Shown: piece after piece, positions 25,946 to 34,988 of the stretch
Numbering within the stretch: position 1 is the first letter of the stretch
How the letters are laid out: each line of letters opens with the position of its first letter
DNA from: an uncultured Peptostreptococcaceae bacterium
GTDB taxonomy: Bacteria; Bacillota; Clostridia; Tissierellales; Peptoniphilaceae
Reading direction: 5' to 3'
Assembly (NCBI GenBank): GCA_947283485.1
Contig: CAMYOU010000005.1
Span: forward strand, 1-64,000
DNA: 64,000 nt
Notes under the pieces: model-generated
Seen by the model: only the letters and a program-made list of their open reading frames with translations
The model's database searches: none
Told to the model about the DNA's origin: nothing
Position numbers and translations under genes: made by a program

Positions 25946-26559
25946 GCTTTCTTCTCCTTTCGGAAAATGGTGAGGACGTGGATGAGGATGAGCCCCACGA
26001 GGAAAGAAATCGCCGTTCGTAACGCAATTCCTTGGAAAAAACTCTCCGGCAAGAGGCGAATCATCCAATCCGTCTTCGGATTTAGGAGCCAGAGATCGTT
26101 CGTAAAAAAGAGCTTGTGAAAGAGGATGAATGCGCGAGAGAAATTCGTCGCGATGAGCACGCCAAGGACGAGGATCACCGCATCCCAGACATAGAGTCCG
26201 AAGAGGAATGTCTTTTTCGTGAACCCTCCCAAGACCCACGCCCAGAGCACGATCGCGAGTGCCAACACGCGCAGTGTCCGCCCGAGCTTAAAGAGCGCGT
26301 AGACATCTTTCATATGCGCGCATTCGCGGGCGTTAAAATGTTTTTCCATGAGCGCGTCGTCTCCGTTTTTGAGATACTTAACGAGATCCTCCGAAGCGCT
26401 TCGCACCTCCGTCTCGCTCTTTCCCGTCCGCCCGGTGATGTCAAAACGCGCTTGGTAGTTCTCCCAATAGCGCATGTTAAACGCATTCACCTCGAGCGCG
26501 GTGTAGAGGAGCGCAAAAAGTACAGAGAGCGCGACGATCGCGCCCACGGCTTTACGCAT
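25942..26559 (-). CDS. DUF1461 (TIGR01906) family integral membrane protein
   Basis: A 205-residue membrane protein of unknown function. One helix lies near the N-terminus (about residues 5-25), then an extracytoplasmic stretch of roughly 75 residues containing FNMRYWENYQ, and three more helices. Size, topology and motif fit the DUF1461 family of Firmicutes. I chose ATG at 26559, inside the last codons of yebC (8-nt overlap); the stop overlaps deoC as ATGA. Function is not known and the neighbours do not reveal it. Confidence 0.82.
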   Translation of the reverse strand: MRKAVGAIVALSVLFALLYTALEVNAFNMRYWENYQARFDITGRTGKSETEVRSASEDLVKYLKNGDDALMEKHFNARECAHMKDVYALFKLGRTLRVLALAIVLWAWVLGGFTKKTFLFGLYVWDAVILVLGVLIATNFSRAFILFHKLFFTNDLWLLNPKTDWMIRLLPESFFQGIALRTAISFLVGLILIHVLTIFRKEKKA

Positions 26560-27274
26560 CCATCTCCCAGTTGTGATAGACCTCTTGCACATCGTCATTG
26601 TCCTCGAGTCCGTCGATGAATTTTTCGAGTTTGGCGCGATTTTCTTCGGCGACGGCGACGGTATTCTGCGGAATATAGCCGATCTTCGCCTCTTCAAAAT
26701 GATATTTTTCGCCAAGTGCCTTGTAAACGTTCGCAAATTCGGTCGGGTCGGTTAGGATCTCGTAGCCGTCGTCATAGATGATGACGTCGTCCGCGCCCGC
26801 CTCGATGGCTTCTTCAAAAATCGTATCCTCCGCGATGTCGCCGCGTTCGAGATAGAGGATGCCCTTGCGGTCGAACATAAAAGAGACGCTGCCGTTCTGT
26901 CCCATATTGCCGCCGGATTTTTCGAAGAGATGGCGCACGTCCGCCGCGGTGCGATTGCGATTGTCCGTGAGGCAATCGACAATAAATGCCGTTCCCGCGG
27001 GACCGTAGCCTTCATATCGAATGGACTCGAAATTCTCCCCGTCCAGACCGCCCGCGCCTTTTTTGATGGCGCGTTCGATATTGTCGTTCGGCATGTTCTC
27101 GGCTTTGGCTTTGTCGATGGCTGCCTTGAGCGAGGAATTGTACTCGGGATCGGCACCGCCGTCACGCGCCGCAACCATGATGAAGCGACCGAGTTTCGTA
27201 AAGATCGCCGCTCTCTTGCTGTCTTCTTTGCCTTTTCTCTGTTTGATATTGTTCCATTTGGAATGTCCTGACAT
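26552..27274 (-). CDS. yebC: YebC/PmpR family regulatory protein
   Basis: A 240-residue member of the YebC family. The start MSGHSKWNNIKQRKGKEDSK, then SLKAAIDKAKAENMPNDNIE and GPAGTAFIVDCLTDN are family signatures. Members have been described as transcription regulators and, more recently, as factors that relieve ribosome stalling at proline runs; which applies here is open. It lies 10 nt after nadE, with GGAGG before its ATG. Confidence 0.96.
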   Translation of the reverse strand: MSGHSKWNNIKQRKGKEDSKRAAIFTKLGRFIMVAARDGGADPEYNSSLKAAIDKAKAENMPNDNIERAIKKGAGGLDGENFESIRYEGYGPAGTAFIVDCLTDNRNRTAADVRHLFEKSGGNMGQNGSVSFMFDRKGILYLERGDIAEDTIFEEAIEAGADDVIIYDDGYEILTDPTEFANVYKALGEKYHFEEAKIGYIPQNTVAVAEENRAKLEKFIDGLEDNDDVQEVYHNWEMDA

Positions 27275-27284
27275 GGATGTCCTC

Positions 27285-28007
27285 CTATCTCAAATTCGTT
27301 GCGTCGAAGATCGGCGCGAAAATTCTCTTGTGTGCACTGTTTCTCTTGAGCGTCTCGACGCGATCGCGTACGCGTTCTTCTCCCTTGCCGGTAAGAAGAT
27401 AGGTGTCGAGTTCCGCATAGGTGATGCCGAGGTCTTTTTCATCGGTCTGACCCTCGAAGAGTCCCGCGGACGGACTTTTCGTCCGGATTCTTTCGGGGAC
27501 ACCGAGTGCCTCTGCAAGCTCGTAGATCTCGGTCTTATAGAACGACGCAAGCGGCAAGATGTCCGATGCGCTGTCTCCGTATTTCGTAAAATAGCCGGTC
27601 ATAAATTCCGACTTGTTGGAGCTGCCGACGACCAGCATATCATGTTTTTGCGCGAAGTAATAGAGGGTTACCATGCGCATACGCGCCTTCACGTTGGATG
27701 CCGCCCATTTGTCGACTTCGCCCGTCGCACGTAAAAAGGCATGGAAACTCTCTTCGAGATCGACGATTTCGTGCGCGAGGTCGAGATCCTCGACGACGAG
27801 CATCGCATCCTCGAGATCCTTGGGATCGGATTCAATCGGAATCATGATGCCGAGGGCATCCTTTCCGAAAGCGCGGTGCGCAAGATATGCCGTGACTGCA
27901 GAATCAACACCGCCCGATACGCCGAATACAACGCCGCCTTTTCCCGCGGACTCCACTTCGTTTCGCATCCAATCGACGAGGGCATCAATCACTCGTTCGG
28001 TATTCAT
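27285..28007 (-). CDS. nadE: Ammonia-dependent NAD(+) synthetase
   Basis: Final enzyme of NAD synthesis, amidating deamido-NAD with ammonia and ATP. The 240-residue protein has the PP-loop SGGVDSAV, the VVGSSNKSE motif and TKSPSAGLFEGQTDEKDLG. It lacks the N-terminal glutaminase domain of longer NadE proteins, so it needs free ammonia. ATG at 28007 overlaps yigZ as ATGA. Confidence 0.96.
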   Translation of the reverse strand: MNTERVIDALVDWMRNEVESAGKGGVVFGVSGGVDSAVTAYLAHRAFGKDALGIMIPIESDPKDLEDAMLVVEDLDLAHEIVDLEESFHAFLRATGEVDKWAASNVKARMRMVTLYYFAQKHDMLVVGSSNKSEFMTGYFTKYGDSASDILPLASFYKTEIYELAEALGVPERIRTKSPSAGLFEGQTDEKDLGITYAELDTYLLTGKGEERVRDRVETLKRNSAHKRIFAPIFDATNLR

Positions 28008-28672
28008 CCATTTTCACTCCTTTGTGTGTTCTCATAGGGTCTTAAAATTTCATCGCCGTGTACGTCCAAAGTCCCGTACGGTTCTTCTCTTGTCACGGGA
28101 ATCGCGCCGAGAATTTCCGCCGCTTGTCTTACAAAAATTTCCTTGTCGACATCGAGGAGAATGAGATCGAGTTCCACCTCAGCAAGATATCTTCTGTCGT
28201 CTGCAATTTTCCGCACACTCCCGAGGAAATAATCCATCGCGCCGAGTTTGTCATACGGAATCGAGAGACTTATTTTGGTCGCGGGCATTTTTTCAATCTC
28301 TAAGGCTTCGTCGAGTGCGAGGACGACACCCTTTGCATACGCGCGGATGAGTCCGCCCGCGCCGAGTTCGATGCCGCCGAAATATCTCGTCGTGACCGCG
28401 ACGAGGTCCGTGAGTCCGCGTTTCCGCAAGACCTCAAGGCTCGGCATACCCGCCGTCCCGCTCGGTTCGCCGTCGTCGGACATCTTTTGGATTCGTTGAT
28501 CGGTCCCCACGATGTACGCATAGACATTATGGGTTGCGCGCGCGTGTTCTTCTTTCACCGCGGCAATAACCGCCTCTGCCGCCTCTTGCGTCTCGACAGG
28601 AACCATGCGCGTGATAAAGAGGCTGCGCCGTTCTTCATAGCGCACTTCGACCGTTCGATGGACACTCTTCAT
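28004..28672 (-). CDS. yigZ: YigZ/IMPACT family protein
   Basis: A 222-residue UPF0029 protein. The signature SDDGEPSGTAGMP lies near residue 65 and YFGGIELGAGGLIRAY near residue 93; a C-terminal DUF1949-type domain follows. Eukaryotic IMPACT proteins modulate translation control; the bacterial role is not settled. Both ends overlap neighbours as ATGA, tying it to hflX and nadE. Confidence 0.94.
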   Translation of the reverse strand: MKSVHRTVEVRYEERRSLFITRMVPVETQEAAEAVIAAVKEEHARATHNVYAYIVGTDQRIQKMSDDGEPSGTAGMPSLEVLRKRGLTDLVAVTTRYFGGIELGAGGLIRAYAKGVVLALDEALEIEKMPATKISLSIPYDKLGAMDYFLGSVRKIADDRRYLAEVELDLILLDVDKEIFVRQAAEILGAIPVTREEPYGTLDVHGDEILRPYENTQRSENG

Positions 28673-29895
28673 CGTTCCACCTCGTATTTCGTAAGCGCAC
28701 CCAAAAAGCGTTCGCCCGCACGCACGGTCACGCGAACGCCACGGACAAGATGTTCCTCCGAGAGGATCGTAAGCCCGCGCTCATAGACGAGATGGGCTTT
28801 CTCGTGCGGTATGAGGAGCGTGTGTTCACGTACGGGATCGGTCATTGCTTCGATTTTTTCGAGCAATCGAAGAATATCCCGAGAATCTTTCGCAGAGATG
28901 GTGATTTGATGCTCCCCTTCCGGGAAGCGCACCATCTTCTCCGTGACGAGATCTTTCTTGTTGTAGACGGTGAGCACGTCGGTCTTCTCGTAGCGCACGA
29001 GGAGTTCCTCTCCCGCCGTCTCTTCCTCCGCGTGATAAGGCGACGAAAGGTCGACGACATGGAGGACGAGATCCGCGTTTTTCATATCCTCGAGCGTCGA
29101 TTGGAATGCCTCGACAAATTCCGTTCCGAGATCGCTTACGATGCCGACGGTGTCCGAGATGAGAAACGGTGCCCCCTCGGGGAACACGGCACGGCGCATC
29201 CGCGTTTCGAGACTTGCAAAGAGCATATCCTTTGCAAGCACGGTCTTGGGATTCTCCGATCGATCGAGGACGGCGTTTAGGATCGTCGATTTTCCGGCGT
29301 TCGTATAGCCGAAGAGTGCAATCCGCGGAAGCGCGGATCTCTCGCGCGCCCGCTCGAGCGTATCGCGATGTTTCTTCACTTCCTTGAGTCGATGTTTGAT
29401 GCGATCCATCTCGCGGAGAATATGTCTCCTGTCCGTCTCGAGTTTTTGCTCGCCGGGACCGCGCGTCCCGATGCCGCCGCCCGTACGAGAGAGCGAACCG
29501 CCCAGACCCACGAGTCTCGGAAGTCGATAACGAAGTTGCGCGAGTTTCACCTCGAGCACACCCTCGTTCGTCGTCGCGCGGGAAGCGAAGATATCGAGGA
29601 TGAGCATCGTGCGATCAATGACTTTGACGTCCAGCGCTTTTTCGAGATTTCGGATTTTGGAACCGGAAAGAGACGACAAAAAGACGACCGCATCCGCTTC
29701 GAGTGCTCGGGTCATCTCGGATAATTCTTCGACTTTCCCGCTACCGAGATAGGTTTTGGGATCAATCGTTCCGTTTTCCTGTGTAAGGATGCCGACGACC
29801 TCGCCGCCCGCCGCTTCGGCAAGCTTCGCGAGTTCGCGCATTTGATAAGCAAAGCGATCGTCTTCTTTGCGACCTGCCAAGATCATGCGTTCCAT
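28669..29895 (-). CDS. hflX: Ribosome-associated GTPase HflX
   Basis: GTPase that splits stalled or stress-inactivated ribosomes. The 408-residue protein has the HflX N-terminal domain, the glycine-rich linker GLGGSLSRTGGGIGTRGPGE, and a G domain with GYTNAGKST (G1), SDTVG (G3) and YNKKDL (G4). I chose ATG at 29895, with GGAGGG 5 nt upstream; the open frame continues upstream without similarity. It heads a seven-gene leftward operon with its promoter in the interval shared with the divergent PBP gene. Confidence 0.95.
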   Translation of the reverse strand: MERMILAGRKEDDRFAYQMRELAKLAEAAGGEVVGILTQENGTIDPKTYLGSGKVEELSEMTRALEADAVVFLSSLSGSKIRNLEKALDVKVIDRTMLILDIFASRATTNEGVLEVKLAQLRYRLPRLVGLGGSLSRTGGGIGTRGPGEQKLETDRRHILREMDRIKHRLKEVKKHRDTLERARERSALPRIALFGYTNAGKSTILNAVLDRSENPKTVLAKDMLFASLETRMRRAVFPEGAPFLISDTVGIVSDLGTEFVEAFQSTLEDMKNADLVLHVVDLSSPYHAEEETAGEELLVRYEKTDVLTVYNKKDLVTEKMVRFPEGEHQITISAKDSRDILRLLEKIEAMTDPVREHTLLIPHEKAHLVYERGLTILSEEHLVRGVRVTVRAGERFLGALTKYEVER

Positions 29896-29912
29896 GAAAT
29901 CCCTCCGTAAGA

Positions 29913-29918
29913 AGTATA
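29913..29918 (-). promoter_or_regulatory. hflX operon promoter
   Basis: Extended -10 (TGA then TATACT on the minus strand), 17 nt before the hflX start codon. No good -35 is seen. It is back-to-back with the promoter of the penicillin-binding protein gene. Confidence 0.5.
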
Positions 29919-29936
29919 TCACAACCGAAGCGTATC

Positions 29937-29964
29937 TTGGTTTAACCGGTCTGTATGGTATAAT
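29937..29964 (+). promoter_or_regulatory. Promoter of class A PBP gene
   Basis: TTGGTT, 16 nt, then TATAAT preceded by TGG (extended -10). It lies 28 nt before the start codon, with GGAGG at 29981-29985. Confidence 0.75.
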
Positions 29965-29992
29965 AAACGCGAGTATAAAAGGAGGTTGCTCA

Positions 29993-32869
29993 ATGGACAA
30001 ACCCAGATTCACATTCGGCAAATTGATCAAAATTCTGATCCTCGTTCTTTTTATCTGCGGGGCACTTCTCATGGGCGCCATTGGGGGCATGACCGTCAAT
30101 ATCGCACGCAGTGCACCCGAGGTCAATCCCAAGTCGATCAATACGCTTCTCAACGAGAACTCCGTAATCGTCGATTCCAAAGGAGAAGTCCTCGAAAAAA
30201 TTCAAACGGAAGAATTTCGTACGATCATTTCCGTCAAAGATATGCCGAAAGCACTTCAGGACGCTTTTGTCAGCGTCGAGGACGAGCGTTTCTACACGCA
30301 CATCGGCGTCGATCCCATCGGTATCGGCACGTCCATCCTCGAGAATATGCGCGCGGGCGGCATTGTACGCGGTGCGTCCACGATCACGCAACAGCTTGCA
30401 CGCAATCTCTATCTCACGGGCGATCAGACGCTCGAGCGTAAGATCCGCGAAGCATATCTCGCCGTGCAACTCAACGCCACGCTCTCGAAAGAACAAGTCC
30501 TCGAGGCGTATCTCAATCGTATTTACCTCGGGCAGGGCGCGTACGGCGTCGAAGCCGCGGCACAGACCTATTTTTCCAAATCCGCAAAAGATTTAACACT
30601 AGGCGAATGCGCCGCACTTGCCGCGACCGTCAAGAGCCCCACCGATTTTGCACTCTACAAGCTCTATCGTCCCGATGAAATCAAAGATCAAAAATCCGTC
30701 GGCGAAGTGAACGAATACGGCGAGAAATACATCGCCGTCTACAATCCCGTTCCCGAATCCCGCCGCGTCTATGTCCTCGACAAGATGCTCGAACTCGGGA
30801 AGATCACCCAAGCCGAGCACGATGCCGCCGCGAAGGAGAACATTGCCGAAGCCCTTCGTCCGCAGCGCAAACGCATTGAGAACCTCACCACCTATTACAC
30901 GGATCTCGTGAAGACCCAAGTCGTCCAGAAACTCATCGAGAAAGGCTACTCCGAGAAAGACGCGGAGCATCTTCTCTACAACGGCGGTCTCAGAATCGAA
31001 GCCGCGATCGACGTCGACATGCAACGTGAGCTTGAGAATGTCTTTTCGAATTTCACCGAAGTCCTGCGCGCCACCGCGGGCGGGAACATCCCCTTTATCA
31101 ACTGGAGCTCGGACGGTGCCGGCAATCTCACCGATCAAGACGGAAAAATCCTCTTCTATAAAGAAGAAGCCCTCTTTGACGGCGACGGTGCGCTCGTCTT
31201 CGGACCCGAAGAATTTTCGTTCCAAGGCGATCTTAGAATCACCTCGCCCAAAGTCAAGATTTATTCGAATCTCTCGACCGAAGTCGCAAGCTATTACACC
31301 ACCAATGAGAAGAACAATCTCGTCACGCACCGCCCCGGCGGACTTGCCATCGATGCGGGCATGGTCGATATGGACGGTGACACGCTCGTCATCAAGAAAG
31401 CGTTCCTCGACGAGCACAAGGATTTTGCCGTGACCGATGACGCCGGGAGACTCCTCATCTCGAGGAATTATTTCAATCCCGACACAAAAGGCTCCGTGCA
31501 ACCGCAATCCGCGGCGGTCGTCATCGACTATCGCACGGGCGAAATCAAAGCCATCATGGGCGGACGCGATCAGGAAGGCTTCCGCATCTTCAACCGCGCA
31601 ACCGCACCGAGGCAACCCGGCTCGACGATCAAACCGCTCGCGACGTTCACCGCGGCACTCGACAACGGCTGGACAGCCGCTACCCCCGTCGACGACGTTC
31701 CTTTCTACAATGCCAAAGGCGAACTCTGGCCCGGAAACTGGTACGGCGGATATCGCGGCATCATGACCGTAAGAGAGATTTTGCGCATGTCCTCGAACGT
31801 CTGCACCGTGCGCTCGCTCGAGAAAGTCGGCATCGAAAATTCGCTCGAATATCTCAGACGCTATCACATCATCTCCGAAAACCCTGCGGACGATGATTTT
31901 ATCGAGAAAACCGAAGACCCCGCAGTGAACGACGAGAACCTCGCCGCACTCGGTCTCGGTGCCATGACGCAGGGCATCAGTCCCCTGAGAGTCGCAGCCG
32001 CCTACGGCGCAATCGCGAACGACGGCGTCTACAAAGAGCCGCTCACCTTTAAGCGCGTCCTCGACTCCAACGGAGACGTCCTCCTCGATCATCCGCAGAA
32101 GGAAACCACCGTCGTCAGTCCCCAGATCGCCTATGTCCTCAATTCCATCCTCCAGACCGTCGCCAAAGACGGCACGGCGGGACTCGCCAATCTCGGCAAT
32201 ATGGACATCGCCGGCAAGACCGGTACCACCGAGGACACCTCCGACGTCTGGTTCATGGGCTTCACGCCGTATTATGTCACCGGCGTGTGGATCGGCTGCG
32301 ACAACGCGCGCATCCACCTCGTCCCCAAGTCGAACCTTACCGCCATCACACTCTGGCGAAACATCATGGAACGCGCACAGGCAGGTCTTGAACCCAGACG
32401 ATTCGCCGAACCGGAAGGCATGGTGCATCTCGCCGTCGATACGCAGAGCGGCAAGCTCCCCTCCGCCCTCTCCTACGCCGACCCACGCGGCACGGTGAAA
32501 GAAGAGATCTTCGCGCCCGGCACGGAACCCAAAGAGCAGGACGACGTCCACGTCGAACTCGAAGTCGACGAACTCCTCAAAAAACTCGCCGGTCCCGACA
32601 CGCCCTCGATCTTTAAGACGAAGAAAGTCTTCGTCCAGTTCTACGATCACTACGATCCCGCGAAGAACAAGGGCATCACCCCCGCGGACTGGGAATACCG
32701 CGCCGTCCCGACCGAGACCGCGAATGCATCCGACTACAAGGATCTCGACATCTCGCTCCTCGAAATTCTCAAGCAATACGGCAACAACTTCAATGAATAC
32801 ATTGAATCCCTCACCGGACGCAAAAAAGCCACTCCGAAAAATGAGCGCGAAACGCGCCCCGAACTATAA
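29993..32869 (+). CDS. ponA: Bifunctional class A penicillin-binding protein (PBP1A)
   Basis: Peptidoglycan glycosyltransferase and transpeptidase of 958 residues. A membrane helix at about residues 10-32 is followed by a GT51 domain with EDERFYTHIG (about 96-105) and GASTITQQLARN (128-138). The transpeptidase has STIK (Ser544-Lys547), SSN (600-602) and KTGTT (742-746). About 200 residues follow KTG, with an acidic stretch but no PASTA or glycine-rich tail. ATG at 29993 has GGAGG 7 nt upstream. It is one of only three rightward genes in the window. Confidence 0.96.
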   Translation: MDKPRFTFGKLIKILILVLFICGALLMGAIGGMTVNIARSAPEVNPKSINTLLNENSVIVDSKGEVLEKIQTEEFRTIISVKDMPKALQDAFVSVEDERFYTHIGVDPIGIGTSILENMRAGGIVRGASTITQQLARNLYLTGDQTLERKIREAYLAVQLNATLSKEQVLEAYLNRIYLGQGAYGVEAAAQTYFSKSAKDLTLGECAALAATVKSPTDFALYKLYRPDEIKDQKSVGEVNEYGEKYIAVYNPVPESRRVYVLDKMLELGKITQAEHDAAAKENIAEALRPQRKRIENLTTYYTDLVKTQVVQKLIEKGYSEKDAEHLLYNGGLRIEAAIDVDMQRELENVFSNFTEVLRATAGGNIPFINWSSDGAGNLTDQDGKILFYKEEALFDGDGALVFGPEEFSFQGDLRITSPKVKIYSNLSTEVASYYTTNEKNNLVTHRPGGLAIDAGMVDMDGDTLVIKKAFLDEHKDFAVTDDAGRLLISRNYFNPDTKGSVQPQSAAVVIDYRTGEIKAIMGGRDQEGFRIFNRATAPRQPGSTIKPLATFTAALDNGWTAATPVDDVPFYNAKGELWPGNWYGGYRGIMTVREILRMSSNVCTVRSLEKVGIENSLEYLRRYHIISENPADDDFIEKTEDPAVNDENLAALGLGAMTQGISPLRVAAAYGAIANDGVYKEPLTFKRVLDSNGDVLLDHPQKETTVVSPQIAYVLNSILQTVAKDGTAGLANLGNMDIAGKTGTTEDTSDVWFMGFTPYYVTGVWIGCDNARIHLVPKSNLTAITLWRNIMERAQAGLEPRRFAEPEGMVHLAVDTQSGKLPSALSYADPRGTVKEEIFAPGTEPKEQDDVHVELEVDELLKKLAGPDTPSIFKTKKVFVQFYDHYDPAKNKGITPADWEYRAVPTETANASDYKDLDISLLEILKQYGNNFNEYIESLTGRKKATPKNERETRPEL

Positions 32870-32870
32870 A

Positions 32871-32892
32871 AAAACCGCCCATGGGCGGTTTT
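32871..32892. terminator. Bidirectional terminator between PBP1A and histidine kinase
   Basis: Palindrome AAAACCGCCC/GGGCGGTTTT with A-run and T-run on either side, so it can end transcription from both converging genes. Confidence 0.9.
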
Positions 32893-32913
32893 TTTATTGG
32901 TCAATCGTTTTGG

Positions 32914-34290
32914 TCAATCGTTCGGATTTTCGTTTCTCTTCATCGTGACGGTCATGTCGTTTGCACCGTCGGCATACCGATACTCGATCGTCGCATCGTG
33001 CTTTTCCAGGATGCTCTTCGCAATCGTAAGCCCGAGGCCGGTGCCGCCGTCCGTCTTCCGCGCCTTGTCCGATCGTGAGAACGGCTCGAACATCCTCTCG
33101 ACAAAGGCTGGATCGATCCGTTTGCCATCGTCCGTGATGTGAATCGTCACGAAATCGTTCTTTTCATCCGCGTGCATGGCGACGCTGACCGAACGACCCG
33201 TCTCATTGTATCGAATCGCATTGGAGAGGAGATTCCCGATCGCGCGATAGAGAAGTGTTTTGTCCACACGGACAGGAACCGCCTCGTCGGGAAGATCGAC
33301 CCGCATCTCAAGATCCTTTTGCAACGCGTCGTTGTAAAAATCCGCGCCCATGCGTCGCAAAAATTCCGTAAGATCGATGGTCTCAAGGGCGAGCTCGTAG
33401 TCCGCGTTCTCCGTTTTGAACATCGTAAACATATCGTCCGCCATCCTGCTTACGCGATTGGCCTTGGAAGAAATCGTCGCATAATACGATTTGAGTTCTT
33501 TTTCGGAGACGACGCCTTCGTCCAGGGCTGTGGCGCACGCGACGATGGTTGCAATCGGATTCCGAATGTCGTGCGAAAGCTCAAGGATCATCCGTTGCTG
33601 TGCGCTCTTGAGTTCTTTGTTTTCCTCCTCGCGGGTGCGCAGCGTCCCGATCATGCGGTTGAAGGCGTCGCGCAGAATGATAAATTCCCCCTCCGCGCGA
33701 AAGTCGAGTTTGAGATCTCGGTTGCCGTCTTGCATCGCCTGCATCGCGCTTGTCAGTTCCGTCAGCGGACTTTTGATCTTGCGGTAAAAAATGCGGCTCA
33801 TCCACACGCCCTCAAGGATCAAGAGGAAGAGCGTGGCAATCAAAATCCACCGTGGCTCACCCTGCAATGTGTAATTAAACTGGACGCTCATGCGGTCTTT
33901 CGGAATGTGAATGAGTACCCCGCCGTCCGAGACAGGCTCGTAGAAATGCTCGTACGGATCTTCGTTTTGCGTCCAAGCGTTGAGGGACAGAAGTTCTTCC
34001 AGGGTATAAGAATTTTTCTTCTCTCCTCCCTCTCCGTAGGTTTGCACGACGCGGTGCGAACGGTCGAGCCGCTCGGCATAGCCGCCCAATTCGTAGAGCA
34101 TCGACGCATCCGTCAAGGTGCCGTCTTCCGTCACCATTTCGGACGGGAGGAGATTCTTCATATTGCCACGCCCCATGACCGAGAGTTCCAATAGAATCCC
34201 GCCCGCAAGAATCGCAATCGCGATGAGCGCGTAGAGAAAATAGCTCATGAGAAGCTTCGGAAAAATACTACGACTCGTTATCTTTTTCAA
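32914..34290 (-). CDS. Sensor histidine kinase of the ABC/HExxH module
   Basis: A 458-residue two-component sensor. Two membrane helices (about residues 15-35 and 150-170) enclose an extracytoplasmic domain of about 115 residues; then HAMP, H-box LSHDIRNP, N-box NLLSNAIRYN and G-box GGTGLGLTIAKSI. The TTG at 34290 gives a basic N-terminus (LKKITSRSIFPK) before the first helix and overlaps the regulator gene by 23 nt. The first in-frame ATG, at 34248, would remove that segment and has no ribosome binding site. The signal it senses is unknown. Confidence 0.9.
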   Translation of the reverse strand: MKKITSRSIFPKLLMSYFLYALIAIAILAGGILLELSVMGRGNMKNLLPSEMVTEDGTLTDASMLYELGGYAERLDRSHRVVQTYGEGGEKKNSYTLEELLSLNAWTQNEDPYEHFYEPVSDGGVLIHIPKDRMSVQFNYTLQGEPRWILIATLFLLILEGVWMSRIFYRKIKSPLTELTSAMQAMQDGNRDLKLDFRAEGEFIILRDAFNRMIGTLRTREEENKELKSAQQRMILELSHDIRNPIATIVACATALDEGVVSEKELKSYYATISSKANRVSRMADDMFTMFKTENADYELALETIDLTEFLRRMGADFYNDALQKDLEMRVDLPDEAVPVRVDKTLLYRAIGNLLSNAIRYNETGRSVSVAMHADEKNDFVTIHITDDGKRIDPAFVERMFEPFSRSDKARKTDGGTGLGLTIAKSILEKHDATIEYRYADGANDMTVTMKRNENPND

Positions 34291-34978
34291 ATCTGTATCC
34301 CAGTCCTTTGACGGTTCTGATTTTTGGCGATTCTTTGGAACGGTCGCCGATCTTGTTTCTAAGATTGCTGATGTGGACCATGACGGTGCTTTCGTCGTCC
34401 ACATAGGGATCCTCCCATACATGCTCAAAAATCTGCTGTTTGGTGTAGATTCTCCCCGGGTGAGACATCAAGAGCTCGAGGATCTTATATTCCGTCCCCG
34501 TGAGTGTAATCTCCTCACCCGTCCGGGTGAGCGAATGATCGGTTTTGTTCAAACGGAGATCGAACGCCTGAAGGATCTGCGGATTCTCATCGTCCTCTTT
34601 GTAGTGATACCACCTGCGCAGTTGCGCTTTGACGCGCGCCGCCACTTCCATCGGATTGTAGGGTTTCGTGATGTAGTCATCCGCCCCGAGTTCGAGACCG
34701 AGGATTTTGTCGTAATCCTCGCCGCGAGCCGTTACCATGAGTGCCGGGACATTGCTCTTCTTCCGGATTCTCCGCAATACTTCGAGCCCGTCCACGCACG
34801 GCATCATGATGTCGAGGAGCAGGAGATCCGGCTCGCACTCATGAAACAGTTCGAGCGCTTCGGCACCGTCTTTGGCTTTGAACATGAGAATGTCCTCTTT
34901 CTCGAGAAAGAGTTCCAGCGCGTTGAGGAGTTCTCTTTCGTCATCCGCTGCCAAGACTACATATTTTTCGTCTTTCAT
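34268..34978 (-). CDS. OmpR/PhoB-family response regulator
   Basis: A 236-residue regulator: receiver domain with the acidic pair in AADDERE, phospho-acceptor Asp in LLLLDIMMP, and Lys in ITKPYNP; then a winged-helix DNA-binding domain (GTEYKILELLMSHPGR, HISNLRNKIG, VKGLGYRF). It is encoded between the HExxH protein and its kinase. OmpR-type regulators bind tandem repeats of about 11 bp, and one such repeat lies in front of this operon at 37459-37480 (inference). Confidence 0.94.
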   Translation of the reverse strand: MKDEKYVVLAADDERELLNALELFLEKEDILMFKAKDGAEALELFHECEPDLLLLDIMMPCVDGLEVLRRIRKKSNVPALMVTARGEDYDKILGLELGADDYITKPYNPMEVAARVKAQLRRWYHYKEDDENPQILQAFDLRLNKTDHSLTRTGEEITLTGTEYKILELLMSHPGRIYTKQQIFEHVWEDPYVDDESTVMVHISNLRNKIGDRSKESPKIRTVKGLGYRFEKDNES

Positions 34979-34988
34979 AGTATCCCTT

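Noticed and set aside
30599..32776. Very long open frame on the minus strand opposite the class A PBP gene
   Set aside because: It is a mirror of the well-supported PBP gene, has no ribosome binding site or recognisable domain, and its composition follows from codon bias on the other strand.
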